Shown: positions 10,121 through 23,351, counted from the first letter of the stretch. The stretch: DNA of 64,000 nucleotides from Cephalotrichum gorgonifer (GCA_900312665.1 ONZQ02000020.1:1-64000), one strand, 5' to 3'. The notes: generated by a model from the sequence alone, not told the origin. Made by a program: numbers and translations.

Positions 10121-13100
10121 ATGGCTCCTCGGAGGAAACGACGTCCCGCCGTTGATGATGCGTTGGCGAACAAGGAGCCAAAATTAACCAAGACACGAAA
10201 ACCCCTTTCTTCCTTGGCCGATATCGAAGTCATCAGTGTCCCATCACGAACTCCATCCCCGCCTCCGGTAGAAGTTCCCCACACCTCGAGCGGTGGGCCA
10301 GTTTTGGCCGACGACCCATTGAGTGGTTCCGACCCCGTCGTCCATGATATCTGCTTCGGCTTGGTATGAAGACCTGGATTCACCTGCTTGACGCTGGAGG
10401 CTAGCTAATACGAGGCCACGCAGGTCGAACTGGAGGTAACAGATGTTTACAAGAAATGGGATCCGCCTCCAGAATCCGCTCCAGTGCGGATATCTTTCGT
10501 CGACAATGCACTGTTCCTGCACTACGAGGACGGTGGAGGGAGCGCAGGCATTCTGATGTCCGAGCCACTGTCGCGCCTCGCGAGAGAGTGTTCTGTGACT
10601 CTAGCCGCAACCCTTGGTCCGCCAGTCTCCAATCCTCCAAAGTCCACAATTTCGAACGTATTTCATCCACGTCCGGTCCGAATCGTCATCTACGGTCACT
10701 TCGAGGAAAAGGATACTGTCGCAAGCATTCTGGACGCGGGCGGACTCTTCCTCCAGCCGCCCGACGAGGGTGAATATGACTTGAAGACGACTTACCTTAA
10801 CCCCATGTATCTGCTTCGCCCTGGAGATTCAATGCCCACGATTGGAACTTCTTCCGCAGCTCCCGGTCGGGGAGGGAAAGCCGCGTCACAAGATGAGGCG
10901 GAACTTTCGGAGTCTCAAAGACTTCGGGCTTTGAGGGTGTTCGATGAAGCTAGTGGGCCCGGCGGAGTTCTACCGTTGCAGGTAAAGCAAAGTCCCAGGA
11001 TTATCACGAAACTGAAAGAGTATGTAGTTTACTTACCGACCTTGTATTGGAGCCCGCTTGCTAAGCAACATCTCAGTCATCAAATCGAAGCTCTTGCAAT
11101 GATGCTTGAAAAGGAGCAGGGCCCTTTGAATGGCAAGCTTAGGTTCCCTTCTCTCTGGGAGACTTTTTCGGACGACGGAAAGACAAAGTAGGTGGCAATA
11201 TCGACCTTTCAGGCGAGCCTATATTGACACGCCCTAGATACCGACATACTATTACGAAAAGTCATCAATCTATGCCGCTGCCCAACTTACGAGGCGGCAT
11301 ATTAGCAGATGTATGTGACCCAACCCCGGTTATGAATGAGAGGAAGCCTGGCTAAAGCTTGAACAGGAAATGGGACTAGGCAAAACGCTGTCTGTCCTAG
11401 CACTTATCTGTCATTGTCTTGATGAAATATCCCAGAGTCCTTCCCTCCAGGAGGATGGGACTGCAAAGGCATCGTTAATAGTTGCGCCCAAGTCGAGTAT
11501 GCACCGAAGTCTCCGAAACCAAATGTAGACCGCAAGTTAAGCTTACTTTTCCTTTTTCCAAGCTATATACGGCTGGCAGCATCAGATGGAAAGGTATGTT
11601 TGTTTCGCTCGACTATCGATGTGTCCAAAACTTACCCGCGCAGTCACATTCGACCCGGAGAAATTCGGTCGCTTTTATATCATGGCCCCAAGCGGCAGGA
11701 GGGTCTGGAAAGAACCCAATTTGACGTGGTCCTGACAACATATGAGACACTCCGCTCCGACTGGACCACACGGGGTCCGCTATATGCCCACAAGTGGGCT
11801 CGAGTTATCCTGGATGAAGGTGAAATCTCCCTCCTGATGCACACAAAAGATGAGAGACAATCAATGGCTAATCTATTCCGTTTTCAATAAAATAAAATAG
11901 GACACAAAATAAGAAACAGCTCATCCCAAATCTTCCACGCCGCACGCGAGGTTCCCGCGCAAAATCGATGGTGCCTGACCGGTACGCCGATCCAGAACTC
12001 GCTCCACGACTTCGGGTCGCTCTTGGCCTTCGTCGGCGTCCCGCCCTTCACGACGCGCGACCAGTTCAAGTTCTGGATCGCGAAACCCATCCTCTCTAAT
12101 CGGAAGCACTCGCTCCGGACGCTGAAGACGCTCGTGCGTGCCACCTGTCTTCGGCGGACCAAGGCGCTTCCCGCCCTGGCCACGGCACTGCGGCTCCCTC
12201 GGAAGACGGAGCACGTCGTGTCCGTGGCGCTAAGCCCCAACGAGCGGGAAATCTACGAGTTCTTCAAGAGGAGATCGTATCTGCTCGCGGCCCAGCCGCA
12301 AAAGTCCCAACCGAGACGACGGAAGAGGAAGGGGGAGGACTCTGTGGTGGATGCCTCGAAAAGCTCCAAAACCGCTGGCAACATCATCGTTTTGATATCG
12401 GTGTTGCGTCTCGTTTGCGACCACGGCGCGGAGCTCCTACCCCACGCCGCCAGGGAGGCATGGCACAATCGCGAGACCCAAGCGGTGAACTGGGCGATGC
12501 TGCAGACCGCAGCCCGGATTGCCCAGAGCTGCCTCGTGTGTGATCGCCAAGTCCACCACGATGGTGAGAGGTATGACGCCGGAGTAGTTGAGTACTCGTG
12601 CAAGAAACACGTCGCCTGCGAATCGTGCGTGTCACTTGTTGAGGATGAAGCGTCATCAATCTGCCCAAAATGTCTCGCTTCGTCTGCGTTAACGTCACCG
12701 AGAAGCTCCAGCTTGCCATACGCGCCGTCCTCCAAAATCTCAGCTCTCCTTGGTAGAGTCCTATCGACCATTCAGAACAACGAATCCCTTGAAAGTGCTG
12801 GCTCGCCGGTCAAAAGGTGTGATCTCCCCGGAAAGGATCCCTAATGCACAGTATGTTGCGTGTAAATGTGCTTCAACTGACGCCACTGCCTCCAAAAACT
12901 TATAGTGTCATCTTCTCGCATTGGACAGGCATGCTAGACCTCATCCTGGAGGCTTTGAGCCCCCACCTACGTTCTCTCGGCGTGACCTCAGGACGGATCG
13001 ACGGATCTTCTACGCTACAACAGCGGCGTGATGTTTTAGACACATTCAACTCCGAAAGCAGCTGCGTGGTCATGTTGGCTACCATTGGAGCTGTAGGCGA

Positions 13101-13724
13101 GGGGTAGGTGACTTTTCCTTCTTTCTAATTGCTTTCTCTAGGCGTCAACCAACCCTGCTCGGGTACTGTACCTAGGGCGAACATCTAGATGGAAGGTTCC
13201 AGTGCTGATTTATGCAGAGTTGACTTGTCCATCGCTTCTGAAGTACACCTCGTCGAACCACATTGGAACCCAATGGCAGAAGCACAGGCGGTGGATCGAG
13301 TGCATCGCATTGGCCAGTCAAGAGAAGTCAAGGTTACAAGATACTGCGTATCCGATAGCGTCGAGGAGGTAAGTCCAACTTTATGACTCTATAGCTGCCC
13401 AACTTCCCTTCATCGACTGCCTTCTACCGTTTCCGCCTTTCCTATACTTTCTGGATCTTCATATCTGTGGGACGAATGTTAAAACGTAGACTCTATAGTA
13501 CATACAGTGGATTCAGGGCAAAAAGTTGCGGCTGATAGCGGAGTCGCTCTCATCTTCAGAGCATGAGCATGGACGAGACAAAAAGAAGGACCAGGACGAG
13601 GATCCGGTCGATGTGAGGTGGAAGGTGAGTTCTAGCCATCAAGAAACACTGTATCAGGCGCCAGGCGCAGTCCCATGGTATGCTAACAAAGTTTGAAAAG
13701 AGGCTCTTAGATTTCCTCCAGTAG
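10121..13724 (+). CDS. Rad5/HLTF-type SNF2 ATPase with inserted RING finger
   Basis: Eleven exons: 10121-10363, 10424-11187, 11238-11310, 11367-11496, 11563-11593, 11644-11819, 11901-12816, 12906-13103, 13218-13368, 13508-13624 and 13701-13724, giving 940 residues in closed frame. SNF2 enzymes are ATP-driven DNA translocases; the Rad5/HLTF/Rad16 branch carries a RING E3 ligase between the two RecA lobes and works in damage tolerance or chromatin remodelling. Visible are a basic N-terminus (APRRKRRP), Walker A (MGLGKT, about residue 362, split from LAD by intron 3), Walker B DEGH (about 472), the RWCLTGTPIQNSL block, a Cys/His RING (SCLVCD to CPKC, about 683-735), and lobe-2 blocks VIFSHWTGML, SGRIDGS and VDRVHRIGQ (about 876). 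No HIRAN domain was seen. All motifs are intact. The last tiny exon is the least certain; reading through it gives a slightly different tail. Confidence 0.88.
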
Positions 13725-14001
13725 CTTGTAGAATATCGGGGGCATATGGACGTGGCACGTACTTCATGATAAACTCGGCTTCGGGTTATGGTTTTCCTTG
13801 ATCCTGGCAGAGGCATCCGCATCGCTATGTTTCAAGTTTCTAAGTAAAATCTTGAATATCTCGTTCCACCACATATTCCAACCCAAGAGACACACTGTGA
13901 CTTCTGAAATGAACTCCCCGGGAAATGACCAGGGAAGCAATGACGATTGACGGCCCGCCAAGGCACTCAATATTATCCTCTTCGTGTTCACACCTACAAG
14001 C
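13725..14001. other. Convergent 3' ends of SNF2 and NLR-like genes
   Basis: A 277-bp gap between two genes transcribed toward each other. It presumably holds both 3' untranslated regions; no other feature is seen. Confidence 0.5.
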
Positions 14002-17000
14002 CTATTCGTCCAAACCCACATTCATTTCATCGTCACTTTGTCCGACTCTCGCCCTTCTGGCCAGTTTCCTACGCCGTCTCGCTTCACAACGCTCTTCTTC
14101 GTCGTCCTCGTTTTCGTTCCCCCTATCGCAGGGTTCTCCACCACCCTGCGCCGCCGTCTTCTCCGCCCTGGCCTGGTTTGTCCTCTTCACCACCTCATCC
14201 CACGACTCCTTCAGCCACTTCTGCATCAGCACTGCTCCCCTCTCCTGGGCGGGTTTCACACCCGCGAAGCCATATTCCGGATCTGCCCCTCGCTCTAGCA
14301 GGAACCGCGCCAGCATGGCGGCCCGCTCCGATGTGGCCCGCGATACGAGATGCAGTGCCGTCATGCCCCGGTGACGTTTGTGGCGGCGACGTTTGTGGCG
14401 GCGACGACGCGGCTCGTTTGGGTCCTGCGGAGGAGGCTGGCTGTTTGAGGAGCGCCGACGGCTCTTAACCTTGGAGGCTCCCTCGTTGCGGGTCCTCCAG
14501 GTGCTGCTCACGGCGTATTTACCGCGGGGAAAGTCGATGGGAGCGCCTAGTCGCAAAAGTTCCGTGGCAAGAGGGATGGAGGGATTGGATGACCGGGCCA
14601 GGCATGTAAGAGACCACCCAAGAAACCGGGGATCTAGGGGTCCGATGACTTCAATTAGACGATGCCACGTCTGGACCAGGCGCGTCTCGAAGACAGCGCC
14701 TTTTCGTGACGCGTTAAAGGCGATGGTGCTGAAGAGTGGATGGCGCTTGTTGTACTGCGGTATGCGTTGCATCGCATGGTAGAAAGCACCGTCGGAGTCT
14801 GACTCGGCCCCGCCGTCTCTGTAGTCTCCGGCGGCGCCCGCAAGCCTGCGGGATGAGTCGAGCAGGAACGCCTCCCACTCGGCGTACATCTCGGGTGAGC
14901 TCGTGGCGAAGGCTTCGCGTGCCAAGATGCCGTAGCCGGCGGGCGACCGCTTCGTGTCGCGTAGCTTGTCTAGAACCAACCTGAGAAGATCCCGTGATTC
15001 GCCTGCGAAGAGGGCGCCGTAAAACAGCCCTCTCTCCCAATGTTCGAGCCAACTGTAGCCATTGAATAGGGATAAAATTTCCACCATGGGAAGAGACCCC
15101 ATTTTCGCCGCGAGGCAGCAAGCGTTGTAGGTTGGCACATAACCAATATGACCATCCGCATAGAGCACAGTTTGCTGCAATTTGTCTACATCTTCAGCTT
15201 TGGTCAGCTCAAATATCAGGATCTCCAGATCCTCCCTGGTCATCTGGTCAGAGCTCTCGGCTAACTGCTGGACTGGCTGGGAAACGAAATGGACGTCGCG
15301 CCAGTGCTTGTCCTTTGACTGTCTCGTGGTGAAACCTATGGCTGAGTACGGGCATGGTGCCACTGAACATTTCCAAGGCCGGTTGTGGTGTTTCTCGTGG
15401 TTCTTCCGGGCCCCGCGCGTATTGAAACCCTGCCGGTTAAAGGGACAACAAGGAAAGGTGCATTTGAATAGATTGGGTCCATAATGCATTTGCATGGCTT
15501 TGCAGTGGCAGGGTTTCCGGTGCTTGGCTCTCTCAGTGCACATCAGGAGCTTCATGTTCCTATGAAGCCGTATTGATAGATCTGACAGAACCGTAGGGTC
15601 CTCATTGAGCCACGAGAAGCCTGGCGGATTGGATTCGTCAGCATGAATATATCAATCAATAAAGTCGGCATCAACTTACCATTATGGAAGTTCCAGTCAG
15701 TCTGCCTCTCGTCCTGGCGAAATTGTAAGACGCCACAAACTATCTGGGATATCTCCAGATGCTCACTACCAATACCTTCAAAAGCAGGATCCTTGAGGTT
15801 AACCTGATTTTTGAAGCTGTAGTTTCTGAGCTCGAGCGAAAGCCGGAAGAGCAGTGCGAGTAGATCTGGATATGCTGACAGATCCTTGGAGTGTTCGATG
15901 CACCGTCTCGTCAGCTCGATCCATTGACTCGTGGCATAGGAGTGCAGTCGATATTTTCCGGTGAGCATGTTCTTAGAAAGCTCTGTATCTGATTGGTTGA
16001 CGTCGAAGATCCCAGAGCAAAGGTACGTCAGAGAGGATTTTGCAAGGCTGTAATTAGCCTCGGACGTGTCGATGAAGTTGCCAATCTGTTGGCTAAAGAC
16101 ATATCTACTCTCGTTAGCGGCTAGCAGCGGCGCCTCCGGTGTAGTTCCTACTCACTCTTTGACAGTGAAATGCACAAACTGCGGGATCTCGTCAACCACT
16201 TCAACTATCGGGCCGCATATGCTGACCAGGTTTAGGTCGGAGGTGACTGAAGGCGCGGCGGTGTCGCCTGAAGTTACCAGTAGCGCTTGTTCCATCTCAC
16301 GCCGAGTCATAGGAGTAGGGGCACATCCGATCCAGCCCAGAATCGCCCTTACTTTTTGGCGCAAGGCTGGGTGTGATTCGTTAATCCTCTTGAAAATTCG
16401 ATGGTACCTATAATTCAATTCAGGTCAGTCCGATATCCAATCGCAGGCGACTGGGAATCTCACGCGTCGTTCAAGTCCACAGGGAGCACTTCGAGTTCTC
16501 GTTTGATCTCGTCTAGGTCGGTGAAGAGCTGGGCGTTGTCCATCACAATGCGAGCGTAGAGAAACATGCCTTAATGCGCAGGGTTAGATCGACACAAGAA
16601 GAAGAAAAGAGGGACTTTGTATCAGGTAGGGCACACACCATTCGCATTTGCAGCAAGAGGAGTAAGAAGCTGGCGTATCTGCTGCCTTGGTTTCGACTTG
16701 AAACCTTTCTCCTTCATCCAGTCTTGGGTCCGCTGGTCAATGTATGATAAAATACTGCCCCCGTTCCTTTTGTCTACGCGGATCGCAACGGCTGTTGTTT
16801 TAAGAAAGTTCGTGATGTCGTCCTCAGACCGACTGCTGACAAGAATCCTGGTATCTGGGCAATCGTGAGTGTCCAGAAGGTGCTGTAACAAGAAACCGCG
16901 TTCAACTTTGTCCATTTCGTCAAGTCCGTCGAGGACGATGTACGTCGGGCCAGTGGTGCCGAGCAGTATCTTGAGCTGCGTCGCGACGTACGCAGTACTG

Positions 17001-18164
17001 CTCGAGAGGGCCCGCTCATTCGATTGGACCAAGAAGGATCGTATATCCTCGGACTCAAATGCGAGCTGAAATACGAGAGACTGGAGAACGGATCGAGCCG
17101 TGGTGTTATCCTTATCGACGTGACTCGCGAACGCGAAGAGAGTTTGGTGGCGTTCTCTGGCCTCCTCGACAGCAGCCGCGGCAAGAAAGGTCTTACCCGC
17201 TCCTGGGATCCCTTGCATCCATAGAGTTCTCGTTTCCGGATCCCCCATGTCGAGCCACTGCATGAACGACTTGTCGCGCATGAGCCACTTCGTAGAGTTC
17301 TTGCACGTCCGGTTGAGGAGCTCGTCCAATTTCCGGTCGTAGTTCCGCGGCGAGATGGAAAACTTGAGAGATTGGAACTTTTGTAGCTCCTGAACCTTGG
17401 TTTCCTCGTCGAAATGTGCCAAAGACTTTGTTCGGGCGTCATGCTCTTCTCGAATATGCTGGAGAGTAACCTCGTTTCTTAGGAGGGATGTATGCCGTTC
17501 GATGTTGCTGGCGACAACATCGATCTTTTCCCTTTGTCTCGGCCAGATAGACTCGAAGAAGATGCGCGATCCTGCAAGCATGTCAGACTACAAGATGTTT
17601 GACGTCTCAAGCAAGAAAACTAGAAAAAGGCAATCCCTTACTCGAGAGGCCGAAAAACTCCAAGGTAATGATGTGAAAGTCAATGATATCCTTGTAGAAC
17701 AGGGCGAGGACGTCTTTTAGCTTGGTGGCATCATGAAATATCTTCGCGGCCTCAAGAAACTGCGGTAGCGAATCGCCAATCTTCGCCATGGCCGATGTGA
17801 TAGCGTCCGCAAACTTGGCGATGCTGGCAGTCCATAGCAAGACTAGGCGGATAGGTCCCCAGATCAAGGCCATAATCTCGGGTTTGGCCTGCACAAAAGT
17901 ATCCATCACAGATGTGTACCCCGACATCTTGTCCAGAAACTCTTTGATCTTTGCCATGTTGCGCAGTCGTTTCTGGGCGTGTTGCGTTGCTTGGACCTTG
18001 TTTGCCACCTCCCAAACCTTGTCGATGCTGGAAGCCTCGAGTATCTCTTTGAACAATGCCTCGTCCTTGAGGCGCTTCCTGAAGGCATTCTTTGCCGCCT
18101 CAAACGCCTCCTGTGACGCGTCAAATTTCTCCATGTTTACCTTTTTTGCATGTCCGCTGACCAT
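14002..18164 (-). CDS. NACHT-domain NLR-like STAND NTPase with C-terminal C2H2 fingers
   Basis: Six exons on the minus strand: 18164-17642, 17571-16639, 16569-16464, 16407-16156, 16104-15680 and 15620-14002; the frame closes at 1285 residues. The N-terminal 190 residues match the helical module (DUF7708-like) common in fungal NLRs. A NACHT domain follows, with Walker A GIPGAGKT (about residue 295) and Walker B YIVLDGLDEMD (about 385), then a winged-helix-type region (about 520-600). The C-terminus carries paired C2H2-like fingers (about 795-850), then helical repeats ending in an ankyrin-like ALHLVSR...LLERGADPEYG block (about 1165) and a highly basic/acidic tail. Fungal NLRs sense non-self or damage and trigger cell death. 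Usual C-termini are WD40, TPR or ankyrin arrays, so the finger pair is notable. No disabling lesion seen. Confidence 0.85.
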
Positions 18165-19448
18165 CTTAGGGTTGGGCTTACCGCGTTGAAATGTTTCCGT
18201 AGTTAGGTGGTGTCGAGAACAGCTTCATGCTATTACGTCCCTTACGACCAATTCGGTGTATTAAGGGAGATTGGTGGGCCTCCAGTTCCAGGCCTAACCC
18301 GCAGCTGCCTAGAGCACAGACCATTTCCTCATGTATTTAAAGGGCAGGAACAGAGTATTTACATGGTACATGGTGCCTTTTGAGCCTTACGAGTGCGAGT
18401 ACGCCTTTCGCCCCAGCCGGACTGCTGCGCAGAGGCCCAACATCCGTGTCGAAAGTTGGAGGTACATTACCACCTGACATGGGTCTCCATCTTCAAATTG
18501 GGTCATCTGACCCTGCAACACGCAGGTCATTACTTGTACCGCTCCGTCAATATGCATCAAAAGGGGAATCTCATCCGGAGACACGTTGGAATATAAGACC
18601 GCTTTGCACAGCCTCAATTTATTGATTATTGAGGTGACTCTTTTAGGACAGAACTTATGATAATTACTCTGTTATAGTATCGACAATCTCTACTTGCTTA
18701 GGAATGAGGACCTGAACCAGTAATACGAAGAGGCGCCGTGGTCACAGCTGGGCGGGCCCACCTGCCACTAAAATGTGAAGCGATGGTGTAGGTGGGCGCT
18801 TGCGGCCGTTTGCAGGCTCCACTTTGACATGTTTAATTCGGGCCTAATCCCAGTCTAGCTAGCCGAATGTCCCAGTAGTTAGCTGCCGTTTTGATGCTAC
18901 CCCGCCCCACTCACTACCTCAACTACATTCGAGGAGCAGTATCTTTACTCTTATATCACTCTGCCCTGTCTTAACCTGCTTCCATGGGATAGGGGCCTAC
19001 TCCTGCCCTGATACGGCTTGAGTCATCCATACGAAACTCTAGAGCGATCTGCCCCTTTCATTATAACAGCATATTATTCGGCATTCCGCCACGCCGCCTC
19101 ACCCCTCTTTTTCTTCTTTCTGATTTTTCCACAGCCCATGGCACGTCATATTTAGATTCGCTCTTTTCTATAATACCCAAACGGTGGCACCGGATACTAT
19201 TCCGAAACAGCGACCACATCCATTTAATAGCAACGAAAAATCTGCTTTAGGCCCCGATTCTAAAGATAGAAACTTCTTGCGACACCCCGGAACGCAACCA
19301 GACAGACGCAGATTCGTCCGACTCCTCATCCAACTTCCCCACAATCCAAGAGAGAGTGCGAAGACGGCGGATAGAGCTTGGACTCCCCGTCGAACCCTCC
19401 TGAACGACAAACCCCAAGAGCCCCTTGAAGAAGGCATGATCAATTAGC
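18165..19448. other. Intergenic upstream of the NLR-like gene
   Basis: 1.3 kb with no supported coding sequence. Short frames near 18380-18620 and 19168-19447 show no domain. It contains the presumptive NLR promoter at its left end. Confidence 0.5.
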
Positions 19449-19784
19449 CTCGTAATCTTCCTTCGCTCCTACTACTTAGCAGGAAGAGTTCTAGGAGTCA
19501 TAAAACTACACGAGAAATATCATGTAACAGTGTTACTATACCCCGACGGGGTGGTGAGAAAGTCTGGGAGGATTTTCCTGGGGGAAGCAGACGCAATGCG
19601 TTTTGCTAGAAGTCACGGGCTCCCCGTCCCCCACGTCCACGGAGCCGAAGCCACCGAGGACGAGAACGCACAAATCAGGATGGATTATGTCGAAGGAGAC
19701 AACCTGGGTAAAATTTGGCCAACCCTTTCAGGGGAACAAAAAAGAGGAATGGCTCTAAAGCTCGATAGAAGTATTTCGTTATGA
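19449..19784 (+). pseudogene. APH-like kinase relic, N-lobe only
   Basis: A continuous frame encodes the N-lobe of a fungal aminoglycoside-phosphotransferase-like kinase: VTVLLYPDGVVRKSG, then GEADAMRFARSHGLPVPHV, then MDYVEGDNLGKIWPTLS. It stops at 19784 before the catalytic loop, and no HGD or DWE block was found downstream to about 20400. The frame has no suitable Met upstream. It is a remnant, unrelated in position to the other APH pseudogene at 4236-5069 but of the same broad family. Confidence 0.65.
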
Positions 19785-21214
19785 TAAGCTGGTGTTCTTG
19801 AAGTACTAGGAAATGGCTAAGATAATGCTATTGTGAAGCTTGTAGGGAATATGACGCTCTCGAGCTAGATACACCTCTACTCTTATAGATGGGTTCCTAG
19901 TGAACTTTCATTGATGAGCCGAAGGCTCTCTTCGTCGTGAGGCTTGGAACAGGTGACTACCCCCTCTTCGGCGTTCACGCCCGCAGGGCTTTCTTCAATG
20001 GCATGCTGATGTCGAATGTTGCCCGCAACATCACCGACTCCGCCCGGATCCAGCAAGCAACTGAAAGACCGGGGGTCACAGGCATATGGTGTGCGCCCGC
20101 ATCACATATAGATTGGCCATAGGGATCCTATCATCTTGGGGGACCCAGAATGTAAGAAGTCGTTGTGGCACTTCTACGGGTTACAGATCAGCGGGAAAGT
20201 CAGACAATACTGCGGGCTTTGCTCGATGGCGTCACGGAAGTGGCCCGCGAAGCATTCCATCATAGAGCTATAGCGACCGCCAATGTCAATTTTGTCCAAG
20301 TGGGAATGATCACGAATGAAAAGTCGCATCTTGCGAGGTACGCTTTAAGACTAGGCAGGTTTGTGGAGTGAGTACTATGTTCCTTTCCGGAAGGATTATA
20401 TTCAAGAGGACTAAGAAGCCTCGCCCGCTACGTCGCGGGCATGATTCGGAACCGGTATGTTTGTAAAGGGCTAGGCGCCCCCTGTGACCACCTTGAACGG
20501 AGCCCCTGACGGCGAGGGTCGCCACGGCCACCCGAATGGAAGGGAAGGCGGGTGCCAGTCGCAGACTGACAGAGGTGTAGGTTGGGAGGAAGGGATGGCA
20601 TAGGAAAGATGAGAACGGACGGACGGGCGTCGACTACACGAGGGTAGACTGCCCTAGACCACTGACCCACACCAACGGGCGCAGGAGTCGGCACTAGGAT
20701 GGGGCCGACTACAAAGAAGTGGCGGTCTATTTACGGCCAGATACGGGCAGTAAGAAAGTAATAGGGCAATATACGGAATGATACGGGCCCCAGGAATGTA
20801 GGCTAATCAGGAATGGAGCATGAGAGGACGTAGCTCCTAAGCTCCGGCGTAAAAGGGATATAAGGTAGTAAAGTTCTCCACATTCTCAAGCATGGCGTGT
20901 TGCGATGTTATACTCAATGACAAGGAGGTGCATACCCGCGGCAAGACAACACCTAAGAGACCCAGGTACTACCAAAAAAAAAAGGCTTGATCAACTGGCA
21001 CTATGAAACACTATGGGAAAAATAATGCGCAGTTGGGCATTAGTTGCGTAGAGTCATGACAGACGTCAGTATTTACCTTCCCATTCGTGAGTGACGCACC
21101 CTCTCGTGCTGTCGCCTTCATGCTGCCCCCAATGGCCATAAGGTTTCATGGAGAGAACACAGCGGCCCACCTAGCCGATTCTGGAACATCCTCCTCACAC
21201 ACTGAAAGTCGGAT
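19785..21214. other. Gene-poor stretch, no supported gene
   Basis: Scattered short frames on both strands lack domains or splice structure. A poly-A run lies near 20975. The C-lobe of the upstream kinase relic is not detectable here. Confidence 0.5.
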
Positions 21215-23351
21215 TTAAACCGATCTCTCCGCCCTCGAGCGCCTAAGGCGCGAATCCGGGGGTGTCCATTCAGCACTACAACAAGTCAGTCACGCAATCT
21301 CGCGAGAAGAAAAGAGACGAATAGGTAGTGTAAAATGGTGCAGCGGAGTTAAAGCCTTGGGGGAGCGGGGATTTCCACTCACCCAGTATATTCAACTGGG
21401 GGCTCATATTCAATACCCGTCGTATCCAGCGGATCCTCCACGTTCCCAGCCGCATTCCCCGCGATAGGGTACCCGCCATTCCTACAAGCCTCGAGATGGT
21501 CCTCAGGTATCGTGATATCCGTCAGGAGCTCGGGAGATTCGATGATGGTCGCGGTAAGCCCCATCTCCACGTGCCAGTCCATGTGACAGTGGAAGAGGTA
21601 CACGCCCGGGTTACTCGCCTGGAAGCGTAGCACGGCGTGCGACATGGCGTAGACGTCGACAGTATCCCGCCTCGGCGGCTCCTGGTTGTAGTTTGGCGAG
21701 GCGAGCTCTGAGCCAGGCCAGTCGCCAGCGTTGCTCCCCGGGCGGGTCAGGACCTGGAAGTGGTAGCCGTGTAGGTGGAAGGGGTGGACTCCCGGGTCGT
21801 GATTGTTAACGACGATGTCGATGATATCACCGCTGGATACGATGAATGGGTGGATGGCCCCGTACACGGCCTCTTTGGTGTTGTTTCCACCTGTTGTGGC
21901 GGCGGTGTAGAGCGTCGGGACCTTGGGGCCCACATAGTAGGAGCTATTGACGCAATGTCTGTCGTGTGTTCACCACGTTTAGCGAATTCCCTAGTCCTAC
22001 TCTGTCCCGTTCTCTCTTCATAGGATCATTCTGCGTGACCAAAAACTTACCGGACGATTTCATCACTATCAGTGCATTCATTGAAGTTGAACAGCATGGT
22101 CTTATCAGCAGCCGGCAAGATGGCCTTGTCGTTTACCGGCTTGAAGAGCGAGTCGTTCGCCGCTCTCCACTCTTCCACTATCACTGGGCTCGTCTCCTGC
22201 TCAGGGTCAATTATCAGGTTCCCGGTCGCATTTCGACCCCACACCGCTCCAGGTTGCGAATAGTCCCTGTTCTCGTCGAGCGCGACGAGAATCCCGAAGT
22301 TTCGGTCGTCATCCTCGGCGCCCTTGACGATTACATCGTACCTCTGCCCAGGTGAGATTCGCAGCTGGGACACCTCCTCCTCTTCGACATGGTCGACATC
22401 GCTCATGATGACCGTCATGTTGTGAGAGTCGAAGTGGATCATAGCAGAGGGGGCGGCAGCTATATTGATGATACGGAAGCGATAGTTCTTGCCTGCCGCG
22501 AAAGCATAGTCGGCCCCTTGACCATCATTGAGTATGATGCTCTGTGCTGCTGGGGGGATACCATCAGGGTTGTTCGGGTTGAGAAAGGCCTCTCCGAGGA
22601 TATGGGACTGCTCGTGGTACCTGCAGATAGCGTGTGAGCGATATCTGCCCCTGATTCGCAAGGGAAGTTGGGGGGTTTTATAGAGGGAAATTACCAGTCC
22701 GAAATAGTCAGTATGTATTCTTCATCATACTCACCAGCATGTGGGTCATTCGGGTCTTCGATGATCAGGGGCCCCCGGAGACCGTCGGGGTACTGGCCCA
22801 TTTCATGGGAGTGCCCTAGTCAGGTCGTGTTAGTCTTTGTTCAGGTAGGGGATTGGCACCGAAAAGGATACTACTCACACCAAAAGGTTCCGGCCGTGTC
22901 AGCCTGTAGTCATACCAATATTAGCTTGCACCCACCAACTTCGTTTCCAATCTCTTCCAGCGCGCCCATATTCATAGAAAGTACAGAAGGCAGGAGAACG
23001 ACAAAAACCTACCACGAACTCGTAGGTGAAAGACACGCCCGGTATAACCGGACACTGGGTGACCAGGCTGGGGCCGTCCATCCAGTTCGAACCGATCTGG
23101 TTGATACCGTGGAAGTGGATGCTAGTTGTCTGGTTCCCGAGTTTATTGTTGATCTTCAACCTGATTGTATCTCCTTGTACCGCCCGGATCTCGGGGCACG
23201 GCCACACGTCATTCACGCCGATGACGGGGCGGGTGAAGCCATCCGGAGCAGCAGTCACCCAGGTGATGTCCCAATCGTACTCAACGACTGCTGCAGAGGC
23301 CACGGTGGCCAAGGCCCCGATAAGGAGGGAACTAAGGGAAGGGGGAATCAT
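21215..23351 (-). CDS. Fet3-type multicopper oxidase (ferroxidase-like), no membrane anchor
   Basis: Exons on the minus strand: 23351-23013, 22903-22879, 22815-22695, 22620-22051, 21958-21383 and a proposed last exon 21275-21215 (563 residues). If the last intron is not used, the protein ends at TGA 21379-21381. A signal peptide leads (SLSSLLIGALATVASA). All four copper blocks are present: HFHG, WWHSHE (rebuilt across two introns), HPFHLHG and HCHMDWHVEMGL. The DPNDPHAG, SDWYHEQ and DPLDTTG stretches are typical of Fet3 ferroxidases, which oxidise Fe(II) for uptake with permease Ftr1. Here the C-terminus lacks the usual transmembrane helix and no Ftr1 gene is nearby, so it may be a soluble secreted oxidase, perhaps phenol- or melanin-related. 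Substrate is inferred. Confidence 0.85.

Noticed and set aside
21190..21275. tRNA-like sequence with GGTTTAAATCC near the oxidase 3' end
   Set aside because: No A-box or acceptor pairing; the same bases are better explained as a possible last exon of the oxidase.
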